From Paenibacillus typhae (GTDB lineage: Bacteria > Bacillota > Bacilli > Paenibacillales > Paenibacillaceae), in the NCBI RefSeq assembly GCF_900099765.1, contig NZ_FNDX01000058.1, positions 1 to 36,651 of the forward strand: DNA of 36,651 nucleotides, read 5' to 3'. The notes under the pieces were generated by a model, which saw only the letters and a program-made list of their open reading frames with translations, ran no database searches and had not been told where the DNA came from. The first letter of the stretch is position 1. Each line of letters begins with the position of its first letter. Shown here in pieces: positions 15,624 to 23,484 of the stretch. The position numbers and the translations under genes are program-made.

Positions 15624-16684
15624 TGGAAGATCCCCTTCTTCCGCACTTCCGGCGCAAGTCCCAGTGATACCAGCAGGGCGTGAACCTTATCATCCACGTG
15701 CTGAAGCTCTTTTTTACCTAAAGGCAGGCTGTCCGGCAGCGGCTGATAATACGGCAGCTCCAGCAAAATTTCACAGCCGAAGCGCAGCGCCAGACTTTTG
15801 GGCGAGGACATCTCCTCCACATTGCTGCGGTTGATGATCCACTGAAAATCCTGCGGATGCAGGTCCATATGTCCGGCAAGCTCCATCAGAGCCTGCAGCC
15901 TGTATTCGTGCCTGGGATGTGTAACCATCATGCGCAGTGCCGATTTCTGCATTCCGGTATACCATGCGGCGCTTTCGGGAATCGAGCCAAAGTCGGCCAC
16001 CACCACATCCGCATGCACACGCGCTTCGGCCAATAGATAAGCGATCTCCTCCTCCTGGTAATCATGGACGCTCAAATAGTCGAAATTGCCGGGCAGGTAT
16101 GCATATCCGTCCTGCTTAACCAGCCCTTCAAAGTCCTCGCCATGAAGCATCTTGCCGGTGATCCGCGGCCGCAGCCTGTCCAGGCTGATCTGCGTTTTAC
16201 GGTCATAGCCGGGATCATACAGATCCAGCCCCAGTAAAATCACACGAAACCCTGCCGCGGCAATCCGTCTGGCGAACAGCTTGGCTGCACTGGTACAGCC
16301 AATTCCCGGGCCCGAGCCGAAAAATCCTACCAGGTTACCGCGTTCTACACGTTCCTCCTCTGTAATAAAACGCAGCTTTTCGATAATTGCCGAGGCTGAG
16401 GAGCGGGGGGGCATAAAAAACATCCCCAGACTTTCGCACTGCATATGAATAGCCTGATAGCCGTGCACCCCTCTTTGCAGATACAGGTACAGGATTGTGG
16501 AACGCGTGTATTGGCGGCTAAATTCGGTTAAAGCGGACACAGGGACCTGTTCACTGGTTACCAGCAGCAGATGGCCTTCGGTGTGCGCCGGTTCTGGCAG
16601 AACATTTTGCGTAATGACCGTAAACCCAGCCAGCTTGATCTCATTAATCGTCAGCTGCTCGATCCCCAGACTGAATATTTTCAT
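15620..16684 (-). CDS. TadZ/MinD-like P-loop protein lacking the P-loop lysine, cluster A
   Basis: This 354-aa protein has an N-terminal receiver-like half (1-110, with HLLLVTSEQ and TILYLYLQRG) and a ParA/MinD-like half starting LVGFFGSGPGIGCTSAAKLF (118-137). In the expected deviant Walker A (KGGxGKTS) the lysine position is Cys130 and the first lysine is absent. It has later MinD-like elements RVILLGLDLYDPG, ADVVVADFGSIPES and QWIINRSNV. TadZ proteins localise Tad machines, and some are known to have non-canonical P-loops. The ATG follows AAAGGAGGAG. It starts shortly after the CpaB-like gene and overlaps the ATPase gene by 4 nt, consistent with a TadZ role. ATP binding is doubtful. Confidence 0.75.
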   Translation of the reverse strand: MKIFSLGIEQLTINEIKLAGFTVITQNVLPEPAHTEGHLLLVTSEQVPVSALTEFSRQYTRSTILYLYLQRGVHGYQAIHMQCESLGMFFMPPRSSASAIIEKLRFITEEERVERGNLVGFFGSGPGIGCTSAAKLFARRIAAAGFRVILLGLDLYDPGYDRKTQISLDRLRPRITGKMLHGEDFEGLVKQDGYAYLPGNFDYLSVHDYQEEEIAYLLAEARVHADVVVADFGSIPESAAWYTGMQKSALRMMVTHPRHEYRLQALMELAGHMDLHPQDFQWIINRSNVEEMSSPKSLALRFGCEILLELPYYQPLPDSLPLGKKELQHVDDKVHALLVSLGLAPEVRKKGIFQ

Positions 16685-16699
16685 GAATGCTCCTCCTTT

Positions 16700-17473
16700 C
16701 TACTCTACACGAACAATCCACAGCTTGAGGCCCTGCTCCAGATACTGTCCCAGCAGCTCACCGTCACTCTTCTTGAGCTTTAATTCAGGTGCCGCCACCT
16801 TGCCGGTTGAAGTAACGCGGTTATTCGTGTTGCCGTTCTCCGAGTCCAGCACATCATTGTTATCCTCAGAACGTACATAGTTCACGGTAACGCCGCTCAA
16901 AAACACCTTCCGGACGGCTGTTGGGAACCCGGAATCCTTCTGCCCACTGTCAGGTGCAGGTTCAGTAGGGCCTGAAGGCGGAAGGCCCCCTCCGGCATTA
17001 CCGCTTCCACTCCCCGGTCTGTCTGCTTTATCACCTTCCACCAGGTAAATATCTACCTTGTCCCTGCTGCGCAGCGAGCCGTTGATGGCATAAATCGCCT
17101 CCTTGGGAATGGGGAAAATCCCTTCATCAGCCTGCGGCTCCAGATCACTGACATCCACCAGCGATGAAGTAAGAATGCTGCCGTCCATCAGATTAACATT
17201 GGTTATCTTGTCCTTTACCTGGCTGAACTCCGTAATGACACCTGAAGGAATGTCCTTGGTCTGGACTGAATCGAGATAGAGATCGCTTTGCTGCAGCTGA
17301 TAGTTTTTTGGAATAAAACCGCCGTCGGCCGCTTTAATTTTGACCACTGTCTGTGAGAGTACATAAGGCTTGAAGTATAAATCATAGCCGAGCAGACCGC
17401 CGAACCCGGCGAACAGGATTAGAAAGGCAAACAGATAATTGCGTTTTAACAGTTGTCCGCGCTTTGAAGCCAA
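16700..17473 (-). CDS. CpaB/RcpC-like SAF-domain protein, first gene of cluster A
   Basis: The start is set by sequence: CCTCCTT on the plus strand (17481-17487) gives AAGGAGG on the minus strand, 7 nt before TTG 17473. The longer frame from 17536 would begin inside a terminator hairpin. The resulting 257-aa protein has Lys/Arg-rich residues, one transmembrane helix (about 12-31, NYLFAFLILFAGFGGLLGYD) and an extracytoplasmic SAF-like region with GGFIPKNYQLQQSDL, DIPSGVI, NLMDGSILTSSL and GIFPIPKEAIYAINGSLRSRD. A Gly/Pro/Ser-rich insert and a C-terminal beta-region LGQYLEQGLKLWIVRVE follow. CpaB proteins are periplasmic or cell-envelope parts of Tad pili. It is probably the membrane-anchored envelope component of cluster A. 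Confidence 0.75.
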   Translation of the reverse strand: MASKRGQLLKRNYLFAFLILFAGFGGLLGYDLYFKPYVLSQTVVKIKAADGGFIPKNYQLQQSDLYLDSVQTKDIPSGVITEFSQVKDKITNVNLMDGSILTSSLVDVSDLEPQADEGIFPIPKEAIYAINGSLRSRDKVDIYLVEGDKADRPGSGSGNAGGGLPPSGPTEPAPDSGQKDSGFPTAVRKVFLSGVTVNYVRSEDNNDVLDSENGNTNNRVTSTGKVAAPELKLKKSDGELLGQYLEQGLKLWIVRVE

Positions 17474-17507
17474 GCCCTTACCTCCTTGAGTACTGTTTTT
17501 GGGAACG

Positions 17508-17542
17508 AAAAAAGGCATCTTGGCAGACTTCGCCAAAATGCC
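17508..17542 (-). terminator. Strong intrinsic terminator between purU and cluster A
   Basis: On the minus strand GGCATTTTGGC / GCCAAGATGCC (11 positions, one mismatch, 7-nt loop) is followed by TTTTTT (17513-17508). A small hairpin GGTAAAA/TTTTACC lies directly in front of it. It sits 44 nt after the purU stop and only 20 nt before the SD of the first cluster A gene, leaving no room for a promoter downstream. Confidence 0.9.
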
Positions 17543-17586
17543 GGTAAAATGCTTTTTTACCTGTGATGCTCTTCAGAACTATAGGG

Positions 17587-18483
17587 TTAGTTAAACACTA
17601 CTGTTTTATTGTGATGCACAAGAATGCGGTCTTCAATATGCCATTTAACAGCCCGCGCCAGTACAACCCGCTCAATCGTACGGCCGATCCGCTTCAGCTC
17701 ATTCACATCATCGCTGTGGCTGACCCGCTGCACGTCCTGCTCGATAATCGGTCCGCCATCCAGCTCTTCGGTGACATAGTGAGCGGTTGCGCCAATAATC
17801 TTCACCCCGCGCTGGTAAGCCTGCGCGTAAGGCTTGCCGCCGACGAACGCCGGCAGGAACGAGTGATGGATATTGATAATCCGGTGCCGGTAATGCTCGA
17901 TGAACGACGGTGAGATGATCTGCATATAGCGGGCGAGGATGATCACATCGATGTCGCTGCCGATAACCTCCAGCTGGCGCTTCTCAGCCTCAGCCTTTGT
18001 CTCAGCCGTAACCGGGATATGGTGGAACGGAATGCCAAACGATTCAACGTAGGTCTGCATATCCGTATGGTTGCTGACCACCATGGCAATATCCGCATCC
18101 AAATCACCGGCCTGCCATTGCCAGAGCAGCTCCACCAGACAATGATCTTCTTTGGACACAAAGATCGCCAGTCTTTTCTTATGGCTCACATTAAAAATCT
18201 GCCAGTCCATCTTAAAGCGCTCGGCAACGCCGCCAAAAACATTGCGCACCTCATCCAGCCGCTCGTCCAGCTTGGGCAGATCAAACTCCACTCTCATGAA
18301 GAACATACCGCCGTCCGGGTCCATTGTATACTGGTCTGACTGGACGATATTTGCTCCATGCTGATACAAAAAATGCGAGACAGCCGCTACAATACCCGGC
18401 CCGTCCGGACAAGAAATGAGCATGCGCGCCCGGTCCGGGTATTGCCCGCCTGAAGAATGATCTCTTTTCACATGTAATTCCAT
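17587..18483 (-). CDS. purU: Formyltetrahydrofolate deformylase
   Basis: This 298-aa protein is of the expected length. It hydrolyses 10-formyl-THF to formate and THF, balancing one-carbon pools. The N-terminal ACT domain (about 18-95) has RMLISCPDGPGIVAAVSHFL and GANIVQSDQYTMDPDGGMFF. The C-terminal formyltransferase domain has the catalytic set Asn204 and His206 in INIHHSFLPAF and Asp242 in HYVTEELDGGPIIEQD, plus IILARYMQIIS. The ATG is preceded by AGGGGA. Cytoplasmic. It follows nfo on the same strand after 47 nt, and a strong terminator stands behind it. Confidence 0.97.
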   Translation of the reverse strand: MELHVKRDHSSGGQYPDRARMLISCPDGPGIVAAVSHFLYQHGANIVQSDQYTMDPDGGMFFMRVEFDLPKLDERLDEVRNVFGGVAERFKMDWQIFNVSHKKRLAIFVSKEDHCLVELLWQWQAGDLDADIAMVVSNHTDMQTYVESFGIPFHHIPVTAETKAEAEKRQLEVIGSDIDVIILARYMQIISPSFIEHYRHRIINIHHSFLPAFVGGKPYAQAYQRGVKIIGATAHYVTEELDGGPIIEQDVQRVSHSDDVNELKRIGRTIERVVLARAVKWHIEDRILVHHNKTVVFN

Positions 18484-18530
18484 AGTCCCCTGTCCATCCT
18501 CTCATCTGCTAGCGCAATCTGTGGTTATAT

Positions 18531-19658
18531 TTAAGCGTTCACGAGTGCCTGTCTGCCTGCCAGCCATGCAATCAGGCGCTGATTGACGGCCTCCTCACTA
18601 AGCTGCGGGAAGAGTCCGGCTGCCAGCACATTGTCATACAGACGTTCCAGCGGTTCGCGCGGATCAGCCTTTTTGGCTTTGGCGTCATTCTTGAGCAGCT
18701 CCCATACATCTAGCACATACCGGCGCGGATCAAGCTCCTGCTTGGCGAAGAACGAATGCAGCTCTTCCACTTCCTGCAGGAACTCTGCACCGAAGCGTTC
18801 TGCCACATTACCGCGCAGCAGGGCGATTTCGATCTCGTACATCGGGCGGAGCTTCTTGGCATCCTTTCCGATCCATGGAGTCTCCAGAATAAACGGCAGC
18901 CCTGCAAGCGCTTCGTGGTGGACGACCTTATGAATCGTCTCAAAACCGATCCAGCCTGAACCAATTGGAGTATGGCGGTCTTTACCTGCTCCGCGCGGAT
19001 TTTTGCTGTCATTGATATGGATTACGCCGAGCCGCTTGAGGCCGATAATCTCATCGAATTGGCGGAGCACCCCGTCCAGGTCGCCAACGATGTCATAGCC
19101 GGCATCATGAATGTGACAGGTGTCAAGACAAATGGACAAGCGCTCGTTATGTACGACCTTGTCAATAATGGAGGCAATTTCCTCGAAGCTGCGGCCGACT
19201 TCTGTTCCTTTGCCGGCCATCGTCTCCAGGGCAATATGCACTTCCGTCTCGTTCGTACCGCCAAGCACCTCATTCAGCCCGTCGGCAATCCGCTGGATAC
19301 CGTATTCTGCATCCTTGTCAGTATAAGCCCCCGGATGAAGTACGATATGCTTGACCTCCAGCTGATGGGTACGGCGGATCTCCTCCTGCAGAAAATCAAC
19401 AGCAAGCTGATAGGTATTATCCTTATAGGAACCCAGGTTAATGATATAGGGAGCATGTACCACAATTTCTTCTACGCCGTTCGCTTTCATCGCAAGCTTT
19501 CCTTCAGCAGGGTACATAGCCTCAATCGGCTTGCGGCGCGTATTCTGCGGCGCCCCGGTATATATCATGAACGAACTGGAACCATACTCATTTGCTTCAT
19601 TGGCTGCGCTCAAGAGACCCTTGTCCGCGCAGGACACATGTGAACCTATTTTCAGCAT
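18531..19658 (-). CDS. nfo: Deoxyribonuclease IV (endonuclease IV, AP endonuclease) with C-terminal extension
   Basis: The start is ATG 19658, behind GGAAAGAGGG, not the upstream GTG 19682. The 375-aa product opens MLKIGSHVSC and carries the three-zinc site of endonuclease IV: His68 (VVHAPY), His108 (VLHPGAY), Glu145 (ALETMAGKG), Asp179 and His182 (CLDTCHIHDAG), His214 (IHINDSKN), Asp227 and His229 (KDRHTPIG) and Glu259 (ILETPW). It cuts DNA 5' of abasic sites in base excision repair. Typical Nfo ends near residue 280-300 (E. coli 285, B. subtilis about 297). Here about 85 further residues follow, mostly helical (ELHSFFAKQELDPRRYVLDV; EPLERLYDNVLAAGLFPQLS), whose function is unknown. Confidence 0.96.
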   Translation of the reverse strand: MLKIGSHVSCADKGLLSAANEANEYGSSSFMIYTGAPQNTRRKPIEAMYPAEGKLAMKANGVEEIVVHAPYIINLGSYKDNTYQLAVDFLQEEIRRTHQLEVKHIVLHPGAYTDKDAEYGIQRIADGLNEVLGGTNETEVHIALETMAGKGTEVGRSFEEIASIIDKVVHNERLSICLDTCHIHDAGYDIVGDLDGVLRQFDEIIGLKRLGVIHINDSKNPRGAGKDRHTPIGSGWIGFETIHKVVHHEALAGLPFILETPWIGKDAKKLRPMYEIEIALLRGNVAERFGAEFLQEVEELHSFFAKQELDPRRYVLDVWELLKNDAKAKKADPREPLERLYDNVLAAGLFPQLSEEAVNQRLIAWLAGRQALVNA

Positions 19659-19749
19659 GCCTTTTTTCCCTCTTTCCTTCACGAATTACCCCTTATTCTA
19701 CCGTGATCGGGAAAATAAATCTAGGCAAGCCCCGGCAGGCCGCTTCTGC

Positions 19750-19778
19750 TTCGCAAAACTGTACAAATACGCTATACT
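19750..19778 (+). promoter_or_regulatory. Candidate promoter for the DUF2621-like gene
   Basis: TTCGCA (19750-19755) is followed after 17 nt by TATACT (19773-19778), 53 nt upstream of ATG 19831. The -35 matches four of six consensus bases. Confidence 0.4.
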
Positions 19779-19830
19779 TTAGATGAGATTTAGGTTTGTG
19801 ACAATCATCATTGTCAAAGGCGGTGTATAC

Positions 19831-20295
19831 ATGTTTTCTGTATCGGGATTCAGGTTATTATCGTCAGGACCAAGCAACTGGTTTATGAACTCAATCGCAT
19901 TTTGGACTTTTTTACTGCTGGGCTGCATGTGTATCGGCGGTTTTTTCATGTTCCGCAAGTTCCTCAAGGTGCTGCCCAAAGCGGACGGCAAGTCCAAGCT
20001 GGACTGGCAAAACTATTGGGTGGAACGCAGCCGGCCGCTGTGGAGCGACGAAATGAAGGCCTTTCTGGACCAGCTGGTACAGCCGGTACCCGGACCCTTT
20101 CGTGATATCGCCAAGCATTCCATCGCTGCTGAGATCGGCAAGATTGCTGTTGAAAGCGATGCTCCGGCGGTTACCCGGGAACACTGCATTAAAGGCTATA
20201 TCGTAGCTACCCCGCGCCGGGACAACAAGTTTCTTGTTTCTTTCCTAGAAAAGAACGGGATCGACTACTCTCCCTACCGTCATCTGCTCAAGTAA
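19831..20295 (+). CDS. DUF2621-family (YneK-like) membrane-anchored protein
   Basis: ATG 19831 is chosen because AAAGGCGGTG lies 5 nt upstream; the in-frame start at 19783 has no ribosome site. The 154-aa protein has one transmembrane segment (about 20-40, IAFWTFLLLGCMCIGGFFMF). A soluble C-terminal domain follows, with LDWQNYWVERSRPLW, FRDIAKHSIAAEIGKIAVE and CIKGYIVATPRRDNKFLVSF. The ending resembles the small helical domain seen in protochlorophyllide-reductase-like proteins, which is how DUF2621/YneK of Bacillus is usually described (recognised from memory). No enzymatic function is known. It is followed 28 nt later by the epimerase gene, so the two may be cotranscribed. Confidence 0.65.
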   Translation: MFSVSGFRLLSSGPSNWFMNSIAFWTFLLLGCMCIGGFFMFRKFLKVLPKADGKSKLDWQNYWVERSRPLWSDEMKAFLDQLVQPVPGPFRDIAKHSIAAEIGKIAVESDAPAVTREHCIKGYIVATPRRDNKFLVSFLEKNGIDYSPYRHLLK

Positions 20296-20323
20296 GCCGC
20301 ATCCTGAAACGGAGGATTTCAGC

Positions 20324-21229
20324 ATGAAATACATTATCTGCGGCGGCAGCGGCTTTATCGGCCGTGAGCTCACTGAGTTGTGGCTTACAGCCGGACATCA
20401 GCTCATTGTCGCCGGACGCACGCTGCCCAAAGACGCATCTTCTCATCCCGCTCTAAGCTATACAACCTGGGACGACCTCGCCGCCTCTCCGGAATTGGCA
20501 GAGAACGCAGATGCGCTGGTCAATCTGGCCGGAGCTTCACTCAGCCAGCGCTGGAGCGCTGACGGTAAGCGGGCTATTATACAGTCCCGGCTTGAAACGG
20601 TGGAAGCCGCCGGCAAACTGGTTGCGGTGCTAAAGCATAAGCCGCCTGTCATTGTGCAGGCTTCCGCCGTCGCCATATACGGCACCTCGCTCACGGATAC
20701 CTATAACGAAGACTCACCTGCCCGGGTAGTGGATTTCCCCTCGGAGGTGGTCCAGACCTGGGAGGCCGCCGCCGATGCAGCCTATCAGGATATACGGCTC
20801 ATCAAGCTGCGGACAGGTGTTGTGCTCGGCAACGAAAGCGGAGCCTTTCCCAAGATGAAGCTGCCCTATAAGCTTGGCTTTGGCGGCAGAATCGGCAGCG
20901 GGAAGCAGTGGCTGTCCTGGATTCACCTTGAGGACATCGCCCGCCTGATCGATTACTGTATACGCACCCCTGAAATCACCGGCCCCGTTAATGCCACCGC
21001 CCCTAACCCGGTGACCAACGAGCAGTTTGGCCGGATGATCGGCAAAGTGTACCATCGTCCGCACTGGTTTCCGCTTCCTGCGTTTGTATTAAAGGCAGCT
21101 GTCGGCGAGCTGTCGGAAATCCTGCTGGAAGGCCAGCGTGTACTCCCTTCCAAAGCGGTAAGCCATGGCTTCACCTTCAGCTATCCGACCCTACAGCCGG
21201 CACTGGAACAGCTGAAATCAGAGAAATAA
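20324..21229 (+). CDS. TIGR01777-family NAD(P)-dependent epimerase (SDR39U1/YfhF-like)
   Basis: This 301-aa atypical extended short-chain dehydrogenase has the glycine motif CGGSGFIG (7-14), LVNLAGASLSQRW, the active-site-region motif SAVAIYG, FPKMKLPYKLGFGGRIGSG, SWIHLEDIARLI, VNATAPNPVTNEQF and the family tail GQRVLPSKAVSHGFTF. These identify the TIGR01777 group (B. subtilis YfhF, E. coli YfcH), whose substrate is not firmly known. GGAGG precedes the ATG by 9 nt. Cytoplasmic. It converges with the FHA gene of cluster B, with only 8 nt between the two stops and no terminator visible in that gap. Confidence 0.92.
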   Translation: MKYIICGGSGFIGRELTELWLTAGHQLIVAGRTLPKDASSHPALSYTTWDDLAASPELAENADALVNLAGASLSQRWSADGKRAIIQSRLETVEAAGKLVAVLKHKPPVIVQASAVAIYGTSLTDTYNEDSPARVVDFPSEVVQTWEAAADAAYQDIRLIKLRTGVVLGNESGAFPKMKLPYKLGFGGRIGSGKQWLSWIHLEDIARLIDYCIRTPEITGPVNATAPNPVTNEQFGRMIGKVYHRPHWFPLPAFVLKAAVGELSEILLEGQRVLPSKAVSHGFTFSYPTLQPALEQLKSEK

Positions 21230-21237
21230 TGCATCCT

Positions 21238-22935
21238 TCAGGCAGAACGGAAGGTATAGCTGCCCTTGATAATTGTAAAGACGCTGCCTTCAGTCAGCGG
21301 ATATTCTTTATAGGGAATCATTGGGCTCCCCTGATACAGTGTCCCGTTCCGCGAGTCCAGATCCTTAATGAGGTAACCGGCTGGGCCTCTGGAAATTTCG
21401 GCGTGCACCCTGGAAGCTCCCTCGGACTTCTCTACATACTGGGCCACATCAGGTGACCGGCCGATTATGAAGCTTGCGCGGTCCAGTTCAATCTTCTCGG
21501 GTGCTCCATCCTCATCTGTGCAGGTGCGTTCCAGAAAGGGACCGGCTGGGCGGAGCTGCCCCTTCGCCTGTCCGCTGAACGTGTTATCGCTGGCCGTGAG
21601 CAGCGCCGTTGCCGCAACAGCAGCGGGCTGAGGCGGCACTTGTCCCGCAGCCCCTGATAATGAGCCCCCGGAATCCTGCCTTACCTGTGAAGGCGGCTTC
21701 TGTTCAGCTCCCTGCTGAACATGCAGCCTTGCCGGCACTACCGGATTTCTGCCAAAATCCCACTCTGAACGGCCCGGTTTACGGCTCACACTGCGCTCCC
21801 GGGTTTCAGCTAATGCAGATTCAGGTATCTCTCTGCTTTCGTCACTGACAGGGTCCCGCGCAGCCATGATCCTCCCGCTCCACACCATCCAGCTTACAGC
21901 CGCAAAAATAGCAGTAGCGGCAATACAAACAGCCAGCCAAATGGTCATCGGCCTGTCCAGGTACAGGAATTTCCAGAGCAGGGCATCAGCCAGAACAGCA
22001 CCCATTACAGTATAAGTTCTGTAGGAAGAAGGTACTTTGGCGGCAGCTTCTCCTGAATCCTCCAGATCATCCGCCTCGACTTCTTCATTCAGCATCAGCT
22101 GCGGCAAACCGTTTCCCCATCGCTGCTCCTTAGCGTGGTTGCTGTCACTTGCCGTTTCCTCTAAACGGGCACTTAGCTGCCTCTGCTTCATAGATATTCC
22201 CGTAGCTGCAGGAGCTGCAGAAAACCCTGCCGCTACATAAGCCTGCGGCCCCTCTCTAAGCCGGACTGGCATTTCTCCGGATACAGCAGTCCCCCCACCA
22301 GAAGGCACCTTTAACGATACAGCTTCTATACTGCCCGCAAGCTTCCCGGCGGCGGAATGATCTTCTGCGAGCAGCTCGGCAAGCAGACCCTTGAGCCCGG
22401 ACGGTGAAAAATTCCCGCTCCCGCAATACTCAAGTAATCGCTGCAGCCCGCTTCCCGATAACTCCGTCACAGATGCAATGAGCACCATAAGGAGTGACTT
22501 CACTGCTTCTCCGGGAGATATTGGCGTTCCTGACGGCTGCAGAGGTATGTAAGTAAGAAACACCTTGCCGCTGCCAAGCGGCCCCTCAATAAAAATATAA
22601 TCCTTATGAAGCGCGTACTGCTCAGCCCGCAGCATATATTGCCTGCCTTCCTCCATGCCCCGGGCAATCTGCAGCAGCAGTCCAAAGAGCTCCGCCATAC
22701 TCATTTTTTCGCTTTTCAGCAGGTGACTGAGCATTTTGCGCCGGGATACGGCGTACTCCAGCGTCACCTTGAGATCAATTTCCCTAAGCAGCAGCCGCAG
22801 ATGATGCGGGATAGCAGTGTTCATCAGCATCTTCGCCTGGACCATATTCAGCTCTTCCAAAGATAATCCGCCGGCAGTACCAAGCTGCATGGAGATGCCA
22901 TCCTGTTGTATGAAGTCACGGTTTAATCCGAACAA
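21238..22935 (-). CDS. FHA-domain membrane protein (DUF6382-type N-terminus), last gene of cluster B
   Basis: This 565-aa protein has an N-terminal domain (1-195), probably of the DUF6382 type found with FHA domains. A low-complexity linker, one or two transmembrane helices (about 308-326 and 330-352) and a second disordered linker follow. A C-terminal FHA domain (about 475-565) shows FIIGRSPDVAQYV (Gly492-Arg493), GASRVHAEISR (Ser508, Arg509, His511) and KDLDSRNGTLYQG (Asn530). These are the residues that bind phosphothreonine. The TTG start has GGGAGG 10 nt upstream. The gene follows the prepilin peptidase after 19 nt, so it likely links Ser/Thr phosphorylation to control of the Tad apparatus (inference). 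No kinase or phosphatase gene is in the window. Confidence 0.85.
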   Translation of the reverse strand: MFGLNRDFIQQDGISMQLGTAGGLSLEELNMVQAKMLMNTAIPHHLRLLLREIDLKVTLEYAVSRRKMLSHLLKSEKMSMAELFGLLLQIARGMEEGRQYMLRAEQYALHKDYIFIEGPLGSGKVFLTYIPLQPSGTPISPGEAVKSLLMVLIASVTELSGSGLQRLLEYCGSGNFSPSGLKGLLAELLAEDHSAAGKLAGSIEAVSLKVPSGGGTAVSGEMPVRLREGPQAYVAAGFSAAPAATGISMKQRQLSARLEETASDSNHAKEQRWGNGLPQLMLNEEVEADDLEDSGEAAAKVPSSYRTYTVMGAVLADALLWKFLYLDRPMTIWLAVCIAATAIFAAVSWMVWSGRIMAARDPVSDESREIPESALAETRERSVSRKPGRSEWDFGRNPVVPARLHVQQGAEQKPPSQVRQDSGGSLSGAAGQVPPQPAAVAATALLTASDNTFSGQAKGQLRPAGPFLERTCTDEDGAPEKIELDRASFIIGRSPDVAQYVEKSEGASRVHAEISRGPAGYLIKDLDSRNGTLYQGSPMIPYKEYPLTEGSVFTIIKGSYTFRSA

Positions 22936-22954
22936 GATAAGTTCAGCCTCCCAT

Positions 22955-23467
22955 CTAAAAGCAGAAATAGGTATATAGAAATCCGGGAATTACAGCCAGC
23001 ATGAACGGAAATCTCAGCACCTCACTGCCTGCACTGCTTCTTAAAAGGGCTGGCCTCTGCAGCAGCAAAAGTCCGGCTGTTCTGCTCAGTGTACTGCGGA
23101 TTCTCCCGGCTGCCTCCCGTCTAAACAGCACAATGATCCAGCCGATTACCGCCCCGAATAATATGGAATACATAATGACCTGAAGAGTAAACCATATCCC
23201 TGTCCAGGCTCCAATCCCGGCAAAAAGCTTCACATCTCCGGCCCCGACCGCTCCCATAAAATGCAGGAGCAGGAGAACGGCAAATCCGGCGGCAGCGCCG
23301 GTCAGTGCAAACAACAGCCCGTGACCTCCGGATACAACACTCCTTGCCAGCAGTCCTGTTGTCAGGGCAAATACAGAAATCCAGTTCGGTATCCTCATCC
23401 ACCGCAGATCTGTGACAAAGGCCGCTGCCAGAATCACCAGACAGCCCCCAAAGGCCCAACCTGCCAT
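22955..23467 (-). CDS. tadV: A24-family prepilin peptidase (CpaA/TadV)
   Basis: This 170-aa polytopic membrane protein is in the size range of Tad-type peptidases, which lack the methylase domain of PilD. The two catalytic aspartates are Asp20 in AAFVTDLRWMRIPNW and Asp78 in the GxGD motif GAVGAGDVK. About five or six hydrophobic spans are visible. It cleaves Flp and TadE-like prepilins at G|xxxxE sites; three such substrates lie upstream in the same operon. GGAGGGGG precedes the ATG. It is the only prepilin peptidase in the window, so it may also serve cluster A. Confidence 0.92.
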   Translation of the reverse strand: MAGWAFGGCLVILAAAFVTDLRWMRIPNWISVFALTTGLLARSVVSGGHGLLFALTGAAAGFAVLLLLHFMGAVGAGDVKLFAGIGAWTGIWFTLQVIMYSILFGAVIGWIIVLFRREAAGRIRSTLSRTAGLLLLQRPALLRSSAGSEVLRFPFMLAVIPGFLYTYFCF

Positions 23468-23484
23468 ATGCCCCCTCCTTCCAT

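Noticed and set aside
17474..17536. N-terminal extension of the CpaB-like gene from ATG 17536
   Set aside because: The extension would be encoded inside the purU terminator hairpin, and a perfect AAGGAGG with a 7-nt spacer points to TTG 17473.
17500..17590. A c-di-GMP (GEMM) riboswitch before cluster A
   Set aside because: The expected conserved segments of the aptamer are absent; only two plain hairpins are seen.
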